Part shown: piece by piece, positions 6,394 through 10,485 of the stretch
Layout of the letters: each line of letters begins with the position of its first letter
Position numbering within the stretch: the stretch's first letter is position 1
Assembly (NCBI GenBank): GCA_937917025.1
Contig: CALFSF010000402.1
Location: forward strand, 1-10,485
Direction of reading: 5' to 3'
Length of the DNA stretch: 10,485 nucleotides
Source of the DNA: an uncultured Paraburkholderia sp.
GTDB lineage: Bacteria > Pseudomonadota > Gammaproteobacteria > Burkholderiales > Burkholderiaceae
Translations under genes and position numbers: made by a program
Notes under the pieces: generated by a model
What the model saw: the letters and a program-made list of their open reading frames with translations, nothing else
Databases searched by the model: none
What the model was told of the DNA's origin: nothing

Positions 6394-7043
6394 TCGGCGT
6401 TGTCATTCCCGCGCACAACGAAGAGGCACTGCTCGCCGCGTGTCTTTCGGCCGTCAGGGAAGCGGCCATGCATCCGGGGCTCGCGGGCGAGCTGGTGCGC
6501 GTCGCGGTCGTGCTCGACGGATGCACGGATTTTTCAGGCGCCATTGCGCACGGCTTCGGTGTCGATACGCTTGCCGTGAACGCGCGCAATGTCGGCATCG
6601 CACGCGCGAGCGGCGCATCGCATCTGCTCGATGCGGGCGCGCGATGGCTGTCGTTCACCGACGCGGACAGTTGCGTTTCGTCCGCGTGGCTCGTCGCGCA
6701 GTTATCGCTGGGCGCGGACGCGGTATGCGGATCGATCAGCGTCGACGACTGGTCCACGCATCCGCCGTGCGTGCGCGAGTATTTTCGCAGTCACTACATG
6801 GATGCCGACGGTCATCGTCACGTGCATGGCGCGAACCTGGGTGTCTCAGCGGACGCGTATCTGCGCGCAGGCGGTTTTCCACCACTCAAATGCAGTGAAG
6901 ACGTGGCGCTCGTGGACCGGCTCATTGCAACGGGCGCCCGTATTGCATGGAGCGCCGCGCCGCGTGTCGTGACAAGCGCTCGTATCGAAGCCCGCGCGCA
7001 GGGCGGGTTCGGCGATACGCTCGCTCAATGGGCCACGAGTTGA
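6390..7043 (+). CDS. Family 2 (GT-A) glycosyltransferase
   Basis: A 217-residue GT2 enzyme. The start is the ATG at 6390, overlapping the methyltransferase stop by 4 bp, with a strong AGGAGGG (6377-6383) 6 nt upstream. Motifs in order: PAHNEE at 7-12 (nucleotide-binding strand), VVLDGCTD at 40-47, FTDADS at 89-94 with the metal-binding DAD, GANLGVSADAYLRAGGF at 147-163, and ED at 170-171 as the probable catalytic acidic pair. It has no membrane helices, so it is probably cytosolic or membrane-peripheral. It is short compared with many GT2 enzymes (250-300 aa) but all core motifs are present. Coupling to the NodS-like methyltransferase and dehydrogenase-like gene suggests it transfers a sugar to the same product. 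Donor and acceptor cannot be read from sequence. Confidence 0.9.
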   Translation: MIGVVIPAHNEEALLAACLSAVREAAMHPGLAGELVRVAVVLDGCTDFSGAIAHGFGVDTLAVNARNVGIARASGASHLLDAGARWLSFTDADSCVSSAWLVAQLSLGADAVCGSISVDDWSTHPPCVREYFRSHYMDADGHRHVHGANLGVSADAYLRAGGFPPLKCSEDVALVDRLIATGARIAWSAAPRVVTSARIEARAQGGFGDTLAQWATS

Positions 7044-7422
7044 ACGCATGTCATCGAAGATATTTTCATCGGCCTGTCGTGCCGCAACGGCCTCGCGCTG
7101 GCCCAACGAAGGGTTTTCCCTGAAGCGGTTTCCGTGACGCTTCGCTGCGTGCTGTAAAGCGCTTGAATCGTCCCTTGCTGACTTGCCTGGCAGGGCTCAG
7201 GCCCGGTGGCATATTCGCAGGCGCCGCATGTGTGCCGGGGTTCTCCCGATGCCTGTCAATGTTCACCCCGGTTGTGTTCGTTCTTTTGACGTCTTACGCT
7301 GGTTCGAAGCCGTGGACGTTGAAAATATCCGGCAAGTCGAACAGATCAGTGCAGGGAGTGCGGCCGGGTGCGTATCTTGCGCACGCAGCGTCAGTGCATT
7401 TCTGGCGCAGAGGGAGGACAGG
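7044..7422. other. 379-bp intergenic region, no gene supported
   Basis: This lies between the glycosyltransferase stop and the receiver gene. I find no convincing ORF with its own ribosome binding site and no RNA gene. Open frames entering from 7163 and 7183 lack support and have atypical Arg/Cys-rich translations. Small hairpins exist (for example AGGG-TTTT-CCCT near 7110), but no stem followed by a T-run. A weak sigma-54-like element at 7366-7381 and the ribosome binding site at 7411-7418 are the only notable sites. Confidence 0.55.
7366..7381 (+). promoter_or_regulatory. Weak sigma-54-like element before the stand-alone receiver
   Basis: GGGTGCGTATCTTGCG has the GG-N10-GC spacing and a perfect TTGC -12 core, but its -24 half is GGTGCG instead of GGCACG. 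The predicted start would be near 7392, about 31 nt before the ATG at 7423. Alone it is near chance level in this base composition. Confidence 0.2.
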
Positions 7423-7878
7423 ATGGTCAATCCGGGCGAGAGCGACGGAGACGATGTGGTGTTGTGGCGATCGTTCACGCGAGCGATGGCCGACCATCGT
7501 CGCGTGCTTGTCGTCGACGACTATCACGACGCCGCCGATGCCCTGCAGATGCTGCTCGACGCCGACGGTTTCGAGTGTCGCGCGGTTCACGATCCGCTCG
7601 ACGTCTGCACGATCGCGGGCGAATGGCAACCATTCGCGGTGGTGCTCGATATCGCGATGCCCGGGCTCGACGGTCTCGAACTGGCACGCAGGCTGCGTGG
7701 CAATCCGCAGACGGCGCATATGCTGCTGATCGCCTGTACCGCGTTTGCATCGACCGAAGACAAGGCACGGGCCCGTGCCGCAGGCTTCGACGCGCATTGC
7801 GCGAAGCCGCTCACACCCGAGCGCATCATTCGCGTGCTTGAAACGGCGGCCTCGGGCGTTTTACCGCCCAACCCCTGA
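7423..7878 (+). CDS. Stand-alone response regulator receiver protein
   Basis: A 151-residue single receiver domain (about 25-145) with no DNA-binding or enzymatic output. The start is the ATG at 7423, supported by AGGGAGGA (7411-7418) just upstream; the frame extends back to 7183 but without a site. Key residues: acidic pair D32/D33 (VVDDYHDAADAL), phospho-acceptor D76 (VVLDIAMPGLDG), T106 (ACTAF) and K128 (CAKPLTPE), so it should be phosphorylatable. It resembles the C-terminal receivers of the two complete hybrid kinases here (shared DAA-EAL/DAL segment, MPG-DG loop, AGF before the Lys). It may derive from one and could act as a phosphate shuttle or sink for them. A short N-terminal extension (MVNPGESDGDD) is specific to this protein. 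Confidence 0.9.
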   Translation: MVNPGESDGDDVVLWRSFTRAMADHRRVLVVDDYHDAADALQMLLDADGFECRAVHDPLDVCTIAGEWQPFAVVLDIAMPGLDGLELARRLRGNPQTAHMLLIACTAFASTEDKARARAAGFDAHCAKPLTPERIIRVLETAASGVLPPNP

Positions 7879-8078
7879 TTGTTTTCACGGCGCCGCGCAT
7901 CGCCGGAAATATTTGCGATCGGGTTGTAATTCCCCCAGGCATTTTTTTCATGCGCGACCTCGCTGTATGTCGCGATGGGTCTGGGCGGCCACGAGCATCC
8001 CTCGCCACGCGCACGTTCCGCGCTGCTTTCCGGCCATATCCGCAAGTGCCCGGTCCATGGCCTGAAAACGGTGCGGGA

Positions 8079-8094
8079 AGGCACATCCCTTGCT
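8079..8094 (+). promoter_or_regulatory. Strong candidate sigma-54 (-24/-12) promoter for the lipoprotein operon
   Basis: AGGCACATCCCTTGCT matches the RpoN consensus TGGCAC-R-N4-TTGC-W at every fixed position except the first T. GG (8080-8081) and GC (8092-8093) are 10 bp apart. The predicted start is near 8105, in the gap before the putative lipoprotein and the 98-aa gene. This is the best such element in the window. Confidence 0.6.
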
Positions 8095-8200
8095 GCATTT
8101 CGTGTGTGTTTCAGCGCTTCGGGTCCTTCAGAAAAGCGAAGGTCCGCCGGCCGATTCAGCCGGGCCGGTCACAGGGTGCTGTTGCTCTTAAACGAATTTC

Positions 8201-8207
8201 AGGAGAA
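8201..8207 (+). promoter_or_regulatory. Ribosome binding site of the putative lipoprotein gene
   Basis: AGGAGAA lies 4 nt before the ATG at 8212 and decides the start among several in-frame upstream codons. Confidence 0.75.
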
Positions 8208-8211
8208 TCAC

Positions 8212-8427
8212 ATGAAACCGACCCTGAGAAATGTTCTGATTGCGGCGTCTCTTTTCGCGCTTGCAGCCGGCGCAAGCGGCTGCAAGCGTGCCGACAACAG
8301 CAGCAGCGATACCGGCACCACCGGTATGAGCAATTCCGCCAGCATACCCGCGGCTGCGGGCGCGATGGGCGCGTCAGGTGCATTGGGTGCGTCGGGGGCG
8401 TTGGGCGCATCGGGCGCAAGTGAGTAA
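8212..8427 (+). CDS. Small putative lipoprotein with Gly-Ala-Ser repeats
   Basis: A 71-residue protein. It begins with a lipoprotein-style signal: MKPTLRN, a hydrophobic stretch (VLIAASLFALAAG), then ASGC with Cys24 as the likely lipidated residue. The lipobox is imperfect, since the -3 position is Ala rather than Leu/Val/Ile. After Cys24 comes a polar Ser/Thr linker (KRADNSSSDTGTTGMSNSAS). A low-complexity tail follows, made of three hexapeptides GAMGAS, GALGAS, GALGAS (50-67) and a final GASE. Mature length would be about 48 residues with no folded domain visible. The start has AGGAGAA (8201-8207) upstream. It is 22 bp ahead of the next gene and probably co-transcribed, with a sigma-54-like promoter at 8079-8094. 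I do not recognise the family. Confidence 0.75.
   Translation: MKPTLRNVLIAASLFALAAGASGCKRADNSSSDTGTTGMSNSASIPAAAGAMGASGALGASGALGASGASE
8359..8412 (+). repeat. Three tandem 18-bp repeats encoding GA(M/L)GAS
   Basis: Three in-frame 18-bp units (8359-8376, 8377-8394, 8395-8412) encode GAMGAS, GALGAS and GALGAS. A partial fourth unit encodes GAS. Synonymous differences between units show they are not freshly duplicated. The copy number may vary between strains. Confidence 0.8.
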
Positions 8428-8449
8428 TGCACCGCACGCGGAGCAGATT

Positions 8450-8746
8450 ATGGAATCGACCATGACGGTCCACTACGCGACCAATGTTTGCGGGGGCGAC
8501 TTCCGGAACGTTGTCGAATGCTTTGAACGCTGGAAGCGCGAGCCCCTGGTGTTTCGTCCCGGGCAGAATATGTTTGAGGGCAAGGAGGAAGTGCGTCGCC
8601 TGTCGGAACGCGTGTTCGCCAACGGCGAGCTTGCGCAAAACATGCTCGCCGAAATGTGCGATCCGCACGCGCCCTATGCGCTGGCCGCCGAAATCCGCGA
8701 CGGGGAACGGGATATGTGGCTCGTCATGGCCGCTTACGAGGACTAG
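8450..8746 (+). CDS. 98-aa protein of unknown function
   Basis: A 98-residue, probably cytosolic protein that I do not recognise. The start is the ATG at 8450 with GGAG (8440-8443) 6 nt upstream; an in-frame ATG at 8462 (MTVHYATN) is an alternative. The sequence is mixed alpha/beta in character: GGDFRNVVECFERWKREPLVFRPGQNMFEG, then a helix-rich middle (KEEVRRLSERVFANGELAQNML) and a C-terminal strand (DMWLVMAAYED). There are three Cys (14, 24, 69) and no signal peptide or membrane segment. It follows the putative lipoprotein by 22 bp, so the two are likely one operon. Codon use and GC content look like the neighbours. The gap to the next kinase is 131 bp. Confidence 0.72.
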   Translation: MESTMTVHYATNVCGGDFRNVVECFERWKREPLVFRPGQNMFEGKEEVRRLSERVFANGELAQNMLAEMCDPHAPYALAAEIRDGERDMWLVMAAYED

Positions 8747-8833
8747 CGGCGCCCTCACGCCCAGGCTTCGCGCTCGCATCGTGTTCACGACCTACCCGGA
8801 ATTACCCCAAACGAGGGCGGTATCCGCTACGTG

Positions 8834-8849
8834 AGGTGTATCCTTTGCT
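8834..8849 (+). promoter_or_regulatory. Possible sigma-54-like element before the PAS-PAS kinase
   Basis: AGGTGTATCCTTTGCT has GG-N10-GC spacing and a perfect TTGCT -12 half, but a degenerate -24 half (GGTGTA). It is identical at 12 of 16 positions to the better element at 8079. The predicted start near 8860 would give a leader of about 18 nt before the ATG at 8878. Confidence 0.3.
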
Positions 8850-8862
8850 GCGGCAATAAACA

Positions 8863-8868
8863 TATACT
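8863..8868 (+). promoter_or_regulatory. Possible -10 box giving a near-leaderless kinase transcript
   Basis: TATACT matches TATAAT at five of six positions, 9 bp before the ATG at 8878, which would place the RNA start within about 3 nt of the start codon. No good -35 hexamer is seen 16-18 bp upstream, so this is tentative and competes with the sigma-54-like element at 8834. Confidence 0.25.
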
Positions 8869-8877
8869 CCACGCGCC

Positions 8878-10485
8878 ATGATTCCGTCCGATACGCCGCC
8901 CCCTTCCAGCTCCCTCGCAACCGGCGAGCCATCCGGCACGCCCCCAGCCCCCGGGCCGGGTGTCCAGGATGCGAGCTTCCGCGCGCTGGTGCAAGGCATC
9001 GAGGACTACGCGATCTTCCTGCTCGACCCGACCGGCCATGTCATCACCTGGAACACCGGCGCCGAGCGCATCAAGGGTTACTGTGCAGACGAAATCATCG
9101 GCGTACATTTTTCGCGCTTTTACACGGAAGAAGCTGTCGCCCGTGGCTGGCCGGATTATGAGCTCGTTCAGGCCGCGCTCCATGGCCGTTTCGAGGACGA
9201 AGGCTGGCGCGTGCGCAAGGACGGCACGCAGTTCTGGGCCAACGTCGTCATTACGGCACTGCGCGACGCGCAAGGCGGGCTGAGCGGTTTTGCGAAGATC
9301 ACCCGCGATCTCACCGACCGCCGCACCCAGATCGAGGCGATGCGTCAGAGCGAGGAGCGCTTCAGGCTGCTCGTCGAAAGCGTCAAGGACCATGCGATCT
9401 TCATGCTCGATCCGAACGGCTGCGTGGCCAGCTGGAATACGGGTGCGCGCAACCTGAAGGGTTACACACCGGACGAGATCATCGGCAAGCACTTCTCCGT
9501 GTTCTATCCGGAGGAAGACATTGCAAACGGCAAGCCCGAGCGCGAACTCGCTCTTGCGAGACTGACCGGGCACATCGAGGACGAAGGCTGGCGCGTCCGG
9601 CAGGACGGCACGATGTTCTGGGCCAACGTCATGATCACGGCGGTCTACGACGACTCGAACTCGCTGCGCGGCTTCGCCAAGGTGACCCGCGACATGACCG
9701 AGCGGCGTCATCGCGAGGAACTCGAACTGTCCGGCGAGCGCACGCGGCGCTTTCTCGCGATCCTCGCGCACGAGCTGCGTAATCCGCTCGCACCGCTGCG
9801 CAACGCGGTCGGTGTGATGCGGCTCGAAACCGGCTTGAGTCCTTCGATGGAGCATACGCGCGACGTGATCGACCGGCAGGTGACGCACGTCACGCGCCTT
9901 GTCGACGATCTGCTCGACGTGGGCCGCATCACGTCGGGCAAGATCGAAATCCGGCTTGAGGACGTCGAACTGGGCGAGATCATGGCGCGTGCAGCCGAGG
10001 TGTCGAAGCCCTTTACGGAGTCGCGCAACCAGCGGGTCGAGATCGTGGCGCCGGATGAACCGGTGCATGTCACCGCCGACCCGACACGTCTCGTCCAGGT
10101 ATTGCAGAACCTGCTGCACAACGCATCGAAATTTTCGCCGGAAGCGAGCACGATCACGATCGGCGCGCGGGCCGTGGACGGCCATGCGCTGGTGGAGGTC
10201 CGCGATTCAGGCTGCGGGATCGGCACGGATCTGCTCGAAGCGGTTTTCGATCTGTTCGTGCAGGAGCAGCAGTGGCCGTTGCCGTTGCAAGGTGGCCTCG
10301 GCATCGGACTCACGCTGTGCCGCTCGCTGGTCGAACTGCATGGCGGAACGATCACCGCGTCGAGCGAGGGCACGGGCAAAGGCACGACGTTGAGCGTCCG
10401 CTTGCCGCTGCGAACGGTGCAGGCGTCCGCCGCCGCGCCCGATTCCGCGGACGCGCAGGCGCCCGCCGCCGCGCCGCTGCGCGTG
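8878..10485 (+). CDS. Sensor histidine kinase, PAS-PAS-HisKA-HATPase (3' partial, probably hybrid)
   Basis: The frame is open from the ATG at 8878 to the window edge (536 residues seen). The ATG is the only possible start there: an in-frame TAA lies at 8857-8859 and no ribosome binding site precedes it. A Pro/Ser-rich N-end (1-30) leads to two similar PAS domains (about 32-150 and 160-278), each with DYAIF or DHAIF, WNTGA, KGY, EIIG, a DEGWRV-DGT-FWANV block and a RD(L/M)T(D/E)RR end. HisKA has AHELRNPLAPL with His298. The HATPase has NLLHNASKF (411-419), DSGCGIG (443-449) and GGLGIGL (472-478). An Ala/Pro-rich linker follows and the last visible residues, PLRV, look like the start of a receiver, so a REC domain probably follows. 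No membrane segment is seen. The signal is unknown; the PAS cofactor cannot be told. Confidence 0.93.
   Translation, partial: MIPSDTPPPSSSLATGEPSGTPPAPGPGVQDASFRALVQGIEDYAIFLLDPTGHVITWNTGAERIKGYCADEIIGVHFSRFYTEEAVARGWPDYELVQAALHGRFEDEGWRVRKDGTQFWANVVITALRDAQGGLSGFAKITRDLTDRRTQIEAMRQSEERFRLLVESVKDHAIFMLDPNGCVASWNTGARNLKGYTPDEIIGKHFSVFYPEEDIANGKPERELALARLTGHIEDEGWRVRQDGTMFWANVMITAVYDDSNSLRGFAKVTRDMTERRHREELELSGERTRRFLAILAHELRNPLAPLRNAVGVMRLETGLSPSMEHTRDVIDRQVTHVTRLVDDLLDVGRITSGKIEIRLEDVELGEIMARAAEVSKPFTESRNQRVEIVAPDEPVHVTADPTRLVQVLQNLLHNASKFSPEASTITIGARAVDGHALVEVRDSGCGIGTDLLEAVFDLFVQEQQWPLPLQGGLGIGLTLCRSLVELHGGTITASSEGTGKGTTLSVRLPLRTVQASAAAPDSADAQAPAAAPLRV
9191..9257 (+). repeat. First copy of the internal PAS direct repeat
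   Basis: This 67-bp block, encoding the EDEGWRV-DGT-FWANV segment of the first PAS domain, recurs at 9575-9641. By my count about 59 of 67 bases are identical, with a 384-bp (128-codon) offset. It marks a tandem PAS duplication within the kinase. Confidence 0.75.
9575..9641 (+). repeat. Second copy of the internal PAS direct repeat
   Basis: Partner of the block at 9191-9257, in the second PAS domain. Differences are clustered at a few codons, and the GAGGACGAAGGCTGGCGCGT core is identical in both copies. Confidence 0.75.

Larger units (their letters stand above)
7879..8211. other. 333-bp intergenic region carrying a sigma-54-like promoter
   Basis: No gene with a credible ribosome binding site is seen. 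Small stem-loops occur: CGCGAC/GTCGCG at 7953-7974 with a 10-nt loop, and CCGGCC/GGCCGG at 8147-8168. None has a T-run placed as in a terminator. The main site is the RpoN-type promoter at 8079-8094, leaving a leader of about 106 nt before the ATG at 8212. Confidence 0.55.

Noticed and set aside
7183..7422. N-terminal extension of the lone receiver
   Set aside because: Receiver homology begins about 25 residues after the ATG at 7423, which has an excellent ribosome binding site; the extension has no domain character.
7855..7878. GGGCG/CGCCC hairpin at the end of the receiver gene considered as a terminator
   Set aside because: The stem is only 5 bp, lies inside the coding end, and the T-rich stretch comes too late and is interrupted.
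8827..10185. Minus-strand open frame of 452 codons opposite the third kinase
   Set aside because: The plus strand encodes a clear PAS-PAS-HisKA-HATPase protein throughout. The antisense frame gives an Arg/His/Asp-rich product without domains, typical of GC-rich shadow frames.

Overview
The window is GC-rich bacterial chromosome. Codon use and protein families (GAF/PAS hybrid kinases with HELRNPLAPI-type H-boxes, a NodS-like methyltransferase) fit Burkholderiaceae, most likely Paraburkholderia, Caballeronia or Burkholderia. This placement is inferred from protein style only. I see no rRNA, tRNA, CRISPR array, transposase or phage gene.

Layout, left to right. (1) 1-1740: 3' part of a hybrid sensor kinase (REC-PAS-HisKA-HATPase-REC), entering at the phospho-acceptor Asp of its first receiver. 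(2) 1750-2049, minus strand: a 99-aa three-helix membrane protein, convergent with the kinase. (3) 2050-2253: a divergent intergenic region with a LexA-box-like palindrome and a perfect 14-bp hairpin, followed by a small exported protein (2254-2565, TTG start). (4) 2718-4529: a second hybrid kinase (GAF-HisKA-HATPase-REC). (5) 4682-7043: a tight three-gene operon of acyl-CoA dehydrogenase-like protein, NodS-like SAM methyltransferase and family 2 glycosyltransferase. (6) 7423-7878: a stand-alone receiver protein. (7) 8212-8746: a small repeat-bearing putative lipoprotein and a 98-aa unknown protein. (8) 8878-end: a third kinase (PAS-PAS-HisKA-HATPase), open at the window edge and probably continuing into a receiver.

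The signalling genes are related. The three kinases share almost the same transmitter core but have different input domains (REC+PAS, GAF, PAS-PAS). The lone receiver resembles their C-terminal receivers. This looks like a locus grown by duplication and sensor swapping, and the kinases could exchange phosphate through the receivers. No DNA-binding output domain is visible, so the output lies elsewhere.

The main regulatory observation is a recurring sigma-54 (RpoN) type element, GG-N10-GC with a TTGC -12 box, in the gap before each plus-strand transcription unit from 2718 onward. The best copies precede the lipoprotein gene (8079-8094) and the dehydrogenase operon (4584-4599). A third good copy precedes the GAF kinase (2661-2676), and weaker ones lie at 7366 and 8834. 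If real, most of the locus would be RpoN-controlled. The small exported protein instead appears to have an SOS-type operator.
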